The notes under the pieces: model-generated | The model's database searches: none | The model's input: the letters and a program-made list of their open reading frames with translations, nothing else | What the model was told of the DNA's origin: nothing | Shown here: one piece after another, positions 33,419-45,000 of the stretch | Layout of the letters: the number at the start of each line of letters is the position of its first letter | Numbering within the stretch: the stretch's first letter is position 1 | Source of the DNA: Diploscapter coronatus | Lineage: Eukaryota > Nematoda > Chromadorea > Rhabditida > Rhabditidae | Reading direction: 5' to 3' | DNA length: 64,000 nucleotides | Assembly: GCA_964036155.1 (NCBI GenBank) | Contig: OZ038423.1 | Coordinates: 15,825,249 to 15,889,248, forward strand | Program-made: the position numbers and the translations under genes

Positions 33419-35482
33419 CTATTCCCAAGACGCTTGTAAAGACTTGAAATAAATATCGGCTTCTGCGACTCCAACTTTCTTCCATTCTGGTGTAAAAGCT
33501 GATTTTTCTTTCTTCTTGAATTTGAAACAGATAAGCCGTCGTAATTCTTCGAAAATAAACGAAAATCCGTTTTTAGTCGATGCAATTCCGCCAAACATCA
33601 TAAATATGCCTATTCTGAAGTTTTTGCCATGTAATTTTTAAAGTTGTGTAGTCAGATGTATTCGCGAAAATTTGTTTAAAATTCGAATGAAGAAAGTAGT
33701 CATCATCAGTCTACAATCTTATTTCTTCGGAATGTGAATCCTATGCTAATTTTGTAAGTTTTACTACTTACATCGGGATAGTAAGTTCGAAAATAGCGAG
33801 GGCAAGCTGCATTTCATAATTTCTGCCTTCAATAAGCATATAAAGAAGAAAGCCAATGATAAGGCAGTCGAATATTATGCAGTACAGGAGAACTATCATC
33901 AAAACTTTTAGACCCTGAAAAGTAAATTATGTAATTCAAATACAAATTCGTCAAAAAATTTGTCTTAAAAAACGCAAACAAATAGCATTTTAGGAATTAC
34001 CTTAAGCACATAAAGGTTAGCAACGAGTTGGAATTTTGAGTTGATCGTGTAATTTTCATTCCAGAATGTCCGCTGATTCAATAAATCCAGTCTTTCTTGA
34101 TTATATCGAATGAAGTAATGGTAAGTAAGGGCTTGAGCTGAGACGAATATGCAAACAAGAAAGCAATATAATAGCATGATTATTACATTGAAAGTGTACA
34201 CTGAAATCAGTTGATTGAAGATTGGTACAAATTTAGAATATTGAGCTGGTTTTGTCGTCATCCAGCGAAGTGAGAACAAGTCAAAGAGAAGTTTTAACCA
34301 ATGGCATAGTGTGAGCCGCGTATACACACCGAATGACGATAATTATCGAGAGAATAGCGTCAAATCACATGCATACGAGGCTCACACTCGGCTATTGGCT
34401 GGAAATCTCCTTTATTTGTTCTAACTTCGGTTGACTGGCTAATAACTTACTAAATGCAAGCAAAGGAGTCCAAACTATTGTGGACCAAATTTCAACGTAA
34501 CTTAATACGAATACAACGACCCAAGTGTGCTTTTCCTTGTCATAATTTTTGTAGAGAAATGAAGCAAATGCACGTTCTGAAACATCGGATTTACTTGAAG
34601 ATAAAAAATGTTAGTTTAGAATAAAACACATAACTAGTTCGCGGAATTTAGATATAATTACAAAAAAGAAGTGTTTCAAAAGATCTTCAATTATTCCAGG
34701 TGGTAACTAATCTTTTTACCTATTAGGGCAGTCGAAACTGCAATTATGCTGTACGTAATACACCTTGTCCTTACTATTGATGCAATAATCAATGGGTAAT
34801 CGTATTCAATCAATCCTAAATTGACAAACGATTTTATCGACATTACGAAATAATGTGACCTTTAATTTGAATTATGTCAAGCTGATAAAGCATAATTACC
34901 GAGCGACAGAACATTCCAAGAAAATATGAAATTTCGTAATAAGTTATTAGAAATTTCAGGTTTGGATGAATATGAGGGTTTCTCCATGCAAAATAAATGA
35001 CGAATGGAATGAAAGGTGTGGAAATTGCATTTAGAACAGCTTCACATATAGCGATTGCCTGAATAGTTTGATGATTTTGGAAATATTTATGAAAAAAATA
35101 TCATTTTTGGAGTATTAGAGAGACTGTCGACTCAATAAACTTGATAATTGAACCTCGTCTGTTCGACTGACTACACAAACCAAACATAACAGAAAGTGAT
35201 ATCGAAATTGTCAGGCAAGATTACGGAAATTAAAAGTATCCCATTGCAAAATAATAGTGGAACTTTCTTCAGCTAAGAAAACGTGAAACATCGTTAGCAT
35301 TTCACTTTGAATCGATTTGTCGTGATTTTTGACAGACTAGATCATATATCCTTCCGAGATCTTACCATGAACAATGGTGTTGTAGCATATTCTTCGTCCG
35401 GGTTCACCAATAAAAATAGCGCAATACAATACTGTCTTGTACCACCCAGCAATGTGAAGTTATAGAGGTACAAAGGAAACAT
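33419..35482 (-). CDS. Sre-family serpentine chemoreceptor, intact, 390 aa
   Basis: Eight exons: 35482-35366, 35272-35177, 35058-34860, 34815-34720, 34576-34451, 34200-34001, 33914-33772 and 33614-33419; phases close to 390 codons plus stop. Multiple membrane segments are visible (FIPFVIYFAW, IIASIVRTRCITYSIIAV, VVVFVLSYVEIWSTIVW, NVIIMLLYCFLVCIFVSA, MIVLLYCIIFDCLIIGFLLY). Family landmarks: HPNL after the second segment, ERAFASFLYKNYDKEKHTW after the third (the ERxxATYxxxDYE block of Sre receptors), NYTINSKFQLVANLYVLK before the sixth, and a C-terminus ending EADIYFKSLQASWE. Sre receptors are nematode G-protein-coupled receptors, usually in chemosensory neurons. The donor of exon 2 (35177) is the least certain site. 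Intron 5 holds a foldback element. Confidence 0.85.
34298..34398. repeat. Foldback element in the Sre gene intron 5
   Basis: CCAATGGCATAGTGTGAGCC and the reverse complement of the right end, CCAATAGCCGAGTGTGAGCC, match over about 28 bp. The loop contains a TAATTATCG palindrome. It lies within the intron 34201-34450. Confidence 0.85.
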
Positions 35483-35962
35483 AGATATCAGTTTATCGGA
35501 AATTGCAAATTATTGGAGAAAGTTTTGTATATCTTGAAAGGCGTCTTTATTGATTGAAGTCAATTATAGAGTGCAAATACTTTCAAAATTAGATATCGCA
35601 GGTATGCATCAATTTCATACAAGACAATTAGAGTTTCACAGCAGGTGATTGAAAAGGATATTACGAAATGCGAAATAATTACATATTTATCATTTTCAGC
35701 CATGCAAAAAAATTATGAAAAATGTCATAAAGTAATAAAGCTTGTGTGAACGTCTGAAATAAATAGCAAATTTTAAACCCGAACTAAAATGTCAAATTGC
35801 CCAGGGTTAGTTTAGAATTTTTATAAACAGTAGTTTATTAACTAGAAATCGTAAGATGACACAATCAGATTATAGATTTCTTGCGAAAATAGTTTGTAAA
35901 AGTCTAAAACATTTATTTCAAATTTAAGTGGACTTTATTCATAGACTGTAATATGAAATTAT

Positions 35963-36158
35963 CTATTCCCAAGACGCTTGTAAAGACTTGAAATAAACAT
36001 CTGCTTCTGTGACTCCTTTTTTCTTCCATTCTGTAATGAATGCCGATTTTTCTTTCTTTTTGAATTTGAAACACGACAGTTTTCGTAGCTCATCAGCAAT
36101 AATTGAAAATCCGTTTTCGGCTGTTATCGCCTTAGTGAGTAAGATAAATATAACCATA
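35963..36158 (-). pseudogene. Orphan duplicate of the Sre last exon
   Basis: Open from a TTTCAG acceptor to a stop, reading ENGFSIIADELRKLSCFKFK then KKEKSAFITEWKKKGV and EADVYFKSLQASWE. It is nearly the same as the last exon of the Sre gene 2.5 kb away (EADIYFKSLQASWE), with its splice phase retained. No other Sre exon is found between 36159 and the Srh gene at 36581. Best read as a partial tandem duplication. Confidence 0.75.
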
Positions 36159-36580
36159 CTGAAATGCTTTTTTTCATTTCATGATTTAAAAATGGTTTTG
36201 TCAGAGAATATTTTAATTGAAATAAAAAATTGTTATGATCCGAAATTTCTAAAATCTAACTAATTATTTCGAGACATACAGTGCGAAAAAAGTTTAGGAG
36301 CATGATGATTTTCGATTTAGCGCGAACAGATTTGTTTGAAAATTGCTAAATTACTCCAATAAGATAAGACATACATATTGCTTTATTGCTTTAGTGTACA
36401 ATGTATGTAGAATAAAAACATCAGCTAGTCATGATAATCTAGTCTGGTGCGATGACAATCACAAAAGTATACAAATCTTTTTAGTTCTCTAGTTGAATTT
36501 GATGAATTTGCTGTCCTGCTTGATTAACCTTCGGTTGATTGGTTGACCTATCGATCACCGATGAATTGACTGAAATTCCA

Positions 36581-38675
36581 TCATCTAGCGTTTTTATTTT
36601 GAAATAAAAAATCGCTCTTACCCACTCCAACTTGACTATTCGGTACGCAATTTAAAAGTTGGATCAATTTATTCTTGGCATAGTCCCTATAGCATTTTCT
36701 TGTAAGAATCATTGTTATTGTTCCGACAACCCCATGTTGACAGATATAAACCTGGAGTGCGTTCATTACTTCTAAATAAATTTTTAGATAAATAATAATT
36801 TTCGAACAGCTTTTCATCAATAATTCATTTTCGAATTGAAAATGTGTTGCAAAATTTATTAGAAGAGATTCATTAATGCTTTTAATCTCGCCTGGATGCA
36901 AGTCGTTAGCTGCATAAGCAATAGTTAATGGAACTGCTAGAAAAATTATAGGAATTGTTGTCTAAAAGATCTTTTCATATTTGATTAACCTGCAAATTTT
37001 CTTACAAGAGCTCCTAGCATTTGAAAATACGATCTCTGCATGCGAAGAGTTGCAGCCGAAAACGAATGCCTATGTCGAGACAAATTTCGCATGATCAGGC
37101 CAAAGAACATGAAACATATCTAAATTGTTTCACTAAATATGTATTTACCATTGAACATGAATAAAAATGAATTCAGTATTTGATGGAGAATTCGGTCAAG
37201 TTTGAAATTATTATGGAAAATGGCTAACAGAAAAAGCTTGGACGATATGGATTTTAAACATTTAGGAACTGAAATTTTGTTTTCGAAAAACAAAAATCAA
37301 GTAATTGCGATATTTGTCCGTCTTCAGTTTCACAGTTCTCCATTTTGATAACAGACCAAGTTCGTTTTTAGTTAATTTCCGAAGTAATTTATTAAAATTA
37401 CCAAAGCTGTAAATAAAATTCCGAAAATTAGAGAGATGTGTATTTCACAGAATGTGCAAGTATCAACAACAATGGCTCGAGCATAGAATAGAGTATCAGG
37501 CACCTCTTTCATTTGCTGAAACTAAAAATTTGTTGAAGTTCAATGCAAGATTAACCTTAGCGATTTCCAATTTCGCGATGTCCATATTGTCAAATGGATA
37601 ATGAATTAGTGAAATCAAGGAAAGATTTATGAAAGTCAATTCGAAAATAATCGTTGCCATCATTCGCTTCGCAGTTAATTTCGGGACATTAATCACTTCG
37701 ATTCGAGAGCATTGATAACCGTATTCATAGCATTGGAGTGAAGTCACTCCGTAATCTTAAAACAAAGCATGCCACAAAATATGGTATTTTCTATAAAGCC
37801 GAGACGAAATTTTCATTTCAATTTTGATAAAAATTTAGTCTTCAGTTTCTGTTTTAATCTCGAATTTGTGAAATCAAATTTCGTCTTAACACTAATTTGC
37901 TAGAAAACCAAGTAATGAGTATAGGAATATCAGAAGTTGGATGACAGGTGGAACTCCGAAATATTGAAATAAACCATTTGCATAGCCTAAAATCATAAAA
38001 ATCATAACTCAACTATGAAAAGACGCTTCAAAATTAAACTAAAACATTTTAACTTTTTTCCTTGGAGATTACGAGATCAAAAATTTAACCCGAATTCAGT
38101 ATTCAAGCGTTATGAAAGTCTCATCATATCAGGTGTCCCGAAAGTAATGTCGCAACTTAAATTTGAACAAAAGTTGCAACATTGCTTCGGGTCGCCCAAT
38201 ATATTATTATTTATAAAAATTTTAATGGTAATAACCCTTACCAGCAAGGTGCGGTACGAAAAGTATTGAAATAGATAACCAGGACATTTGTAGGTCAAGA
38301 AAAATAACACTGAATTTCAAGTAAAGTGCATTTCCGACTCAAAATCATTGAAATTTGAAATGTTGTAATCATTTAATTTTTAAAGCAATAGAAAATGAGT
38401 TAAATTTAATATTCTTTTAATTTACTTACGTGCATTGAAGTTTTGCTAGTAAGAATTTATAATAAAGAGTCATCGCTTTAGGTGAGACAAAAATTATGCA
38501 AAATAAACCGAAAAGGTTAATTGGAAGCTGAACGAGCGTAATTATTTAACAGAAAATATTTTTCGAAAGTTTCTCAGTGTTGCCACCAATTTACCTGAAT
38601 AAACCCCGTTAAGAATTGAAGTTTTAAATAAATTCGATCATCAAAATGATACACTGTAATGTTTTCACAATCCAT
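36581..38675 (-). CDS. Srh-family serpentine chemoreceptor, intact, about 379 aa
   Basis: Eight exons: 38675-38595, 38527-38430, 38309-38242, 37986-37909, 37755-37556, 37521-37402, 37119-37006 and 36961-36581; 1140 nt, all phases close. Srh landmarks: HLAGYANGLFQYFGVPPVIQ after the second membrane segment, an FDNMDIAKLEIAK...EVPDTLFYA block, SFSAATLRMQRSYFQMLGAL before segment 6, TTIPIIFLAVPLTIAYA as segment 6, and CQHGVVGTITMILTRKCYRD at segment 7 (the HG...YR motif). These receptors are nematode-specific odour and taste GPCRs. Exon 6 may start 6 nt later at a second acceptor. The stretch between segments 6 and 7 is somewhat longer than usual. Intron 3 holds a foldback element. Confidence 0.85.
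38132..38197. repeat. Palindromic element in Srh intron 3
   Basis: GGTGTCCCGAAAGTAATGTC on the left and GACATTACT-like GCAACATTGCTTCGGGTCGC on the right form a near-perfect hairpin with AAGTTGCAAC/GTCGCAACTT inner arms. The outer GGTGTCCCGAAA resembles mariner-type ends. Confidence 0.75.
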
Positions 38676-38730
38676 AGGTTAAAAATGCCTTTAGAACTGT
38701 AAAATGATAGATAATTGTTTCAAAAAAATA

Positions 38731-38857
38731 GGCAATCTGAAAAATGCATGACACTAAGACATGCGAAAATATCAAAAAAGAATCTCTAACCTATTCTATC
38801 CTCCTCCAGCTCCATGCTATTTCGCACATCTTAGTGTCATGCACTTTCCAGGTGATC
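38731..38857. repeat. Foldback element just upstream of the Srh gene
   Basis: AAATGCATGACACTAAGACA on the left pairs with CTTAGTGTCATGCACTTTCC on the right; the ends GGCAATCT and GGTGATC face outward. It begins 56 bp before the start codon of the minus-strand Srh gene, inside its promoter. Confidence 0.8.
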
Positions 38858-41800
38858 AAGAAACCACCTACCAATGAACAGTGTATGCAAAATACAATTA
38901 ATTTTTTACTCTAATATAAAATTCAATGCATTTGATTCGTGTTAGAATTCAAGAATTACTTTTGGCGTTCCAGGTGAAACGTCTATCTAGGATATTCAAA
39001 ATCACAATTTATGCCACAGAAACCACTGAAACACAATTGATGAACAATAGTTATTATCCAGTTTGAATTTTTTCTTACAGTAACTATAATAACAAAAAAT
39101 TTCATAAATTTTATTTATACAAATTGTTGAAAATTTTAGTGAAATTGCTTTCCTTGACTTTGACTTCACAGTGTGGGTAGGATTTGCGCTCTTTAATTAT
39201 AGTCTCATTTTCTATTTGTTTGCGAAAATTTTGATGCATCAATTAAAAATGTTTAAGTCATTTGAGAAATCAAAATGTGTCTTCTATCAAATTGTTATAT
39301 TTTATACGTCATTTTTTTTTATAAAGAATTCCAATACTGTGTTATTCTTTTGTTCTACTTTTAGAACAAATCGTTTAAACCGGCTGCAGGTACTTTGTTC
39401 CCAAAGGCATTTTGATCAACAAAAGGGCCAGTAAATTATGCCAAATTATCATTTAACACTATACAGCATCGATATTATCAATATTTCAAACTTTTATGAC
39501 GATATTTGGATGAGTAGACAACGGTATTCATTTATGACACGTTCTCCGTAAGAATCGAATATGGGATGGTACCCGAGAAGTTGACCCTCAAATTTAGAGC
39601 TGATATTTTGTCTCTGGAGGTCTTCGACTACGCTGATGACGAATCTGACGGTTAAAACCCGATCCAACCACTTGTTCCGGAAAGTCCGCATTTGGTAGTT
39701 TCGGAAAATTATATTTTCGTTATTCTGCATGGAAAAAATTCAATTTTGATATCAAAATGCTCACAGAAATCAACTGAGCACGATCCTGAAAAGATCTCGT
39801 TGAGACGAAGCATTTGATACCAAATTTGACCCATTTAGATGCTTCCTAACTATTTTTGAATTTCACATAATTTTTGATAACTGCCTACTGTGAAACTCCT
39901 CGTTGTTCTTCAAAAACTTTACGTGTAATTTTTAGGGGAATTGTTGTTATTATTTTATGTAGAGCTTACAAGTAGCGGAGAGGATTATTTATTGATTGAT
40001 TGATTCGGTGTTATGCATTGATTTTGTTTTGTTGAATCATAATGAAATGTAACTGCCAAGATTAATCAAACGAGATAAATAAAGCATTTCTTTGATCTCA
40101 GAAAATCGAATAAATGACTGAAATATTTGCTCGATTTGACAGATTCCAAACATTACTGTCGCGGTGCAATAGTTTTCTTCAATCGATTTTGAGTTTTCGT
40201 TTATTTTCTTTATTTCGAATTCGTTTATTATTGGAAACTTTTGTATAATCAATCCAAACTCTATTACAAGATGCGCAAAAATATTGATACCATCTTTTAA
40301 AGCTATAAATATTGTCAAAACTAAATTTTTATTAAAAAATATATTTTTTCACAATCACTAATTCATTAGAAAGATTTTCATGGATGATATGTCATATAAA
40401 ATTTGCATACAATAATATGGCAGACATAAACGATTGGCTACTTTAAATTTGATTGCTAAAAAAGTCTTTTCTTCCAAAATTGTTCAGATGAAATGCTTGT
40501 AAGTTTAGGATAGGATTTCAAAGCTGATTTTGGGTTCATTTTCAATCTAGAGACCAACCCCATTAAATATATTAGTCAAGATCATTTGACCCTAACATTT
40601 ATTGGAATTCTAAAAGAAACTACCTTTAATTTTCAAATTATTCAATACAAATTTTCGATGGCTCAGGAAATTAGCATAAATATATTTTCTTGGGATAAAA
40701 TTTATTTTCTATTAGTATTCATGTAGATGTAGCAGTGTGCAAAGTTTGAAATTAATTGACCAAATAATTCTGCTTTTATGGTTACTTGAATTGAAATTTA
40801 TCTATTTTATGCACCCTGTAGGGCTTAACAACGATAAAAACAATCTAAGGATAGCGAAATCGAAGATCATATTTGAATTTTACCTAATCTTCATATCTAA
40901 TCTTTTTACTTGAACCTTATTTTACGTACTAAAATGTGAGAACTGAATCAGACTTTTTACGATATTGTTTATCATGCACATAGCTTTTCGATCTTCATAA
41001 TTCATGCGCTTGATGTGCTAAATTTGTCAATCTTCAATTCATCGGCTACTTGCTAATCCATTCTCCCTGCCAAATGATTTACAACTCTGCTTGTCATGAG
41101 CTTGGAGCAAAAAGGGAAAAAGTGAGAGAAAAACACAGGCAAAACATAAAAGGAGATGAGAATAGCCCTGGGTTAGGGCGGAAGGGCAGAACAGACTGTG
41201 CAATGGGGAAATGCATGGGAAAGGGCACGGGGCATTCACACCTATCAGCAACAGCTCGAGAAATGACATTGTTCTTACTTATCTTGTAAGATAAATAGAT
41301 TTGTTGCTGAAGTTTTAGGATATTTCGGTGTAATTGGCTCCTAGAAAAAGACGCCGGGACACCAGGACACCAGTTAGAAAAAGACACCACTTTCGCCTAT
41401 CTTTTTTTCTTTCCCTCATACTATTTCTTAGAAGAAGTGGTCTTTTTCTATTAGCCGTGTAATTTTATGACAATAGCATTGAGTCATGATTATTATTGCA
41501 AGATGCTTCAAACGTTATTTTTATCATGTTCAAAATTCCGTTTGAATATGTGAGTTCTCGAAAAAAAAAATACTACAATCAAAAATTTATTGATCAAAAC
41601 AGAGAATCTCGATTGAATTTTACAATTTGCAGTCTCATCTTGGCAAACTCGACAAAGTGAGTGAGAGGAATTAGAGGGGCTGTGTTAATTTATAGCTGGA
41701 AAGTGGCAACCTTCTCATGATCGTAAATGGTCAGTTTTTACAGCCTTTTCACTTACTTCCATCCAAAAATGTTCATGATCTGACCACTTGCCTATATTAT

Positions 41801-42032
41801 TTTTAGTCGCTCATTCAAAGGGCGTTCAAGTTCAACCTGCCTGACCGCGTAACTGCTTTGGCATTTGCTCGAGTTAATCTCTGTCCGCTTACTCACAGTC
41901 CTCCCCTTTCCCTCGGCCTTTTTTCCAACAGGGACAGTGCCCGCCCCCTTTCTTATCCCACAGTCCCTTTCCCCTTCCTTCCCTACTCCTTCCTTCTTCC
42001 TTTATTCCTCTTCTTTGCAGCCATTGAGTGCC
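38858..42032. other. Gene-poor interval
   Basis: About 3.2 kb before the glypican. Minus-strand frames at 39494-39730 and 40037-40318 are open but have no splice partners or recognisable motif. A repeat lies at 41336-41456. TTCTTTGCAG at 42011-42020, 12 bp before the glypican ATG, is a likely spliced-leader acceptor. C/T-rich sequence precedes it (41880-42020). Confidence 0.45.
41336..41456. repeat. Inverted-repeat element with AGAAAAAGAC ends
   Basis: GGCTCCTAGAAAAAGACGCC at the left is matched by the reverse complement GGCTAATAGAAAAAGACCAC at the right. A second AGAAAAAGACACCACTTT lies inside. Confidence 0.7.
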
Positions 42033-45000
42033 ATGCTAATTCGCTTAGCAGTGGTACTTGCTGCGATCCCGATGCCCCATTGTGTCGCATCCGAGTCGAC
42101 TTCATGCGGATTGCTCCTAAATCGAAGTCTGCCTATTTCGTCAGCAACTACGAAGAGTTCGGATGGTGAGATATGTTCTATTTGAAAACTACGTAAATCT
42201 GGTGATGAATCGAATCTTGACTCGAGATTATTTTTCGAGATATTCAAAATAACACAATTTTGAATATAATATCTATCATTCAAATCAAATGAACAAGTAA
42301 ATTTTCAATTCAAACTTCGCTTCTCCACAAAAGTATACTCTTACCGGGATTTTTCTAATCTATATTTGATTTTCAAATGAATTTGTTTTCAGCGATTCAA
42401 ATATGCTCATCAACTTCCTGCTGTTCCCCCGAAACAGAGCATCACTTGTTAAGCCGTTCCTCTCAGTTGTACACGACTCTTCTGCAGGACAACTTCATTC
42501 TGCTGCGTCACTCAGTCTACTCCCATCTGCAGTCCCTCAGAAGTGAGCGCACTTCCATTTCATCTTCCCTCTTCAAAGTTGATGGCACTCTCTTTCAGCC
42601 TATTTCTACAATTCCATCAACAATTACGAAGATCAGTTCGATGAAATGTTCACGAGAACTTACGGATCGCTGTACACATCTAACAAGGAAGTATGGAGTT
42701 TTGACAGAATATGAATCTCTCTAGAAAGAAGCCATTTTGATAAATCAAATCAAATTCCAAACAAAGATTCACTAAATATCAAAATTTTCGAAATCAGAAC
42801 TATCAAAAATCAAAATTTAGTCCATTCCATACAATCAAGACGAAATATTTTCAGATCTTCTCAGTGTTCTTCTCGCGACTTCGCACCTTTTCATCCCCAA
42901 CTTCCACCATAGACATTTCCCGAGCCACTCACCAACTCTTTCTGCAGATGTTTCACACCATGTTCACACTCCTCAATCCTTTGGTAAGCATTTTTATTAT
43001 ACGATAAAAACAATGATTTTTTATCGTTGTATTCGTTTCATCAATATCATTGAACGATATCGCTGAAAACTCTTAACAGTTTTATATACGAGTAAAAACA
43101 AATTTAGGAGTGCGAGATTTTTAATATCCACATTCAAAGCTTGATCTTCATCAATTTTTGGTCTCAAAAGCTTTATCATCGTCCATATTTCAGCTGCAAG
43201 TCTCGGATGCTGAAAGGTCATGCATCGAGTCTCACTTCTCTACCTTGGCCCCATTTGGCGACATCCCCAATCGTCTGTCCTCCCTGCTCTCCCCATCGCT
43301 CAATAACTTCCGACTCCTCCTTCATTCTCTCGATTCCACCTACGACATGCTGGATGGATTCTTCAATGTGAGTATTTCCGTTTCTTAGGAAAGATTAATC
43401 AATATCCTTCCTTTCCTCGATTGCATCAACAGTTCTTTTGTGATTGAGCGATGGCTAATTTCTGGCATCCATTTTCTCATTTTCTCCTTTGTGAAATAAT
43501 ACCGCTTCTATTGCCAGGTGCTACTCTCAGAGATACTTTTTGGGAAATATTTCTATAGATCTAATAAGCCCCTTCTCAGATATCATCCACACCATCTTGT
43601 CTTCACTCGTTCACTCGTCTGCACTCCTGTTCGCTGTGCTCCAATCTGCTCTCCAAGCCCTGTGCCTCAAGCTGCATTTCGGTGGTTTCTTCCTGTCTGT
43701 CCGAATTTCGACTCGTACACGGCAATTGGATCGAACTTATCGGTGAGTGTCTTTCTTACTAGCATATTTTTATTGTCCTTCATTTTTATTACTTCTTTCT
43801 AAATTCCAATAGAATATGCGTAGTAGTTTTAAACCTTGCTTTGTATACTTTCATAATATCGCCAGATCTTCATTTGCACAAATCCAATTACTAGCTTTTT
43901 TTTCTAAATTTTTCCTATCTTCCATGAACTAAGTTGCAGTACTTCTCAGAAACGATTGTTATCTGCCAAATTTCATCACAATGCTCATAATTCTCACAAA
44001 GATCATACAGTTTCTAATTTCCACCATATCGCTAAATCTCCCATTTTGCACTACCCACTTTCGAACTCCTTTGTCCAATGTGTGTCTTTGCGTGTTTTCG
44101 TTTCCCTTCTCTGCCAAAATGACTGTCCCGCCAACTTTCATCCCTTTCGGCTAACTCCTCTCTTCCCTTTGCACTGGAATTGCCTCCCTTTCGGATCCTT
44201 TCATGCAGCCGCTTATCTCCTTATTTCCTGCAGTTCTGCTGCTCTGCAAATCGATTGATCCTTGCCTTCCCATTTATGTTGATGATTGTAAATGAGATGG
44301 TCCCATTAGGACAACATACAAAAAGACAGCTACAAAACAGCTGAATATGTTCTCCATCCTGCAATCAAATGTACCACCGACATCATATTCTTTGCAATCA
44401 TAGTGATTTACAATCTTGTGGGATCAGAGTATATTGCTTATTCCATCTGAAAATCATACAGGATTTCTCTATAGTTTAGATTATTTTCCAATTAAAAGTC
44501 TCCGAGGATATGTTGAAGTTCGGAGGTTTAAAAATCCGACTTTTTCGATATCAAATTTATACAAGTTCGCCTTTATGCTCAGATATAATAGTCTGAATGC
44601 ATGAAATCGTTCGAACTTTTGACACATCCTGTAATTCTTTTTCAAATGCATAGATAATTAATTTTCTAGAAAATATCTTTTTCCTACTCAACCAATCAAT
44701 AACTAGTTCATGTGAAGTCATTTGTATTCGAGGGGATTAGTTATAGGGGGTAAATGGTAGAAATAAATGGATGAAGGGATGGAATAAATGAGAATTGCCC
44801 GAATGAAAGGAACACCGCCCTGTGGCAGAGTAGGTCTGCTGCTATTCTGTCATTCATACTCTCCCTACTCTCCTTCGTCTATCTCTATTTTTGTCATAAT
44901 TAAGGGGGTCTACCTGCTCATTTCACATCACACAATCTAACAGAACAATGGAGGGATTTCTTAGAAACGAGAGAGATGTTATTTTTGCTTTCAGATTCGC

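Noticed and set aside
39494..40318. Two open minus-strand frames upstream of the Srh gene
   Set aside because: They do not join to each other or to the Srh gene in phase and match no family I recognise.
41858..42185. Two overlapping plus-strand frames before the glypican
   Set aside because: Only the part from the ATG at 42033 fits the signal peptide and splice phase; the rest is C/T-rich upstream sequence.
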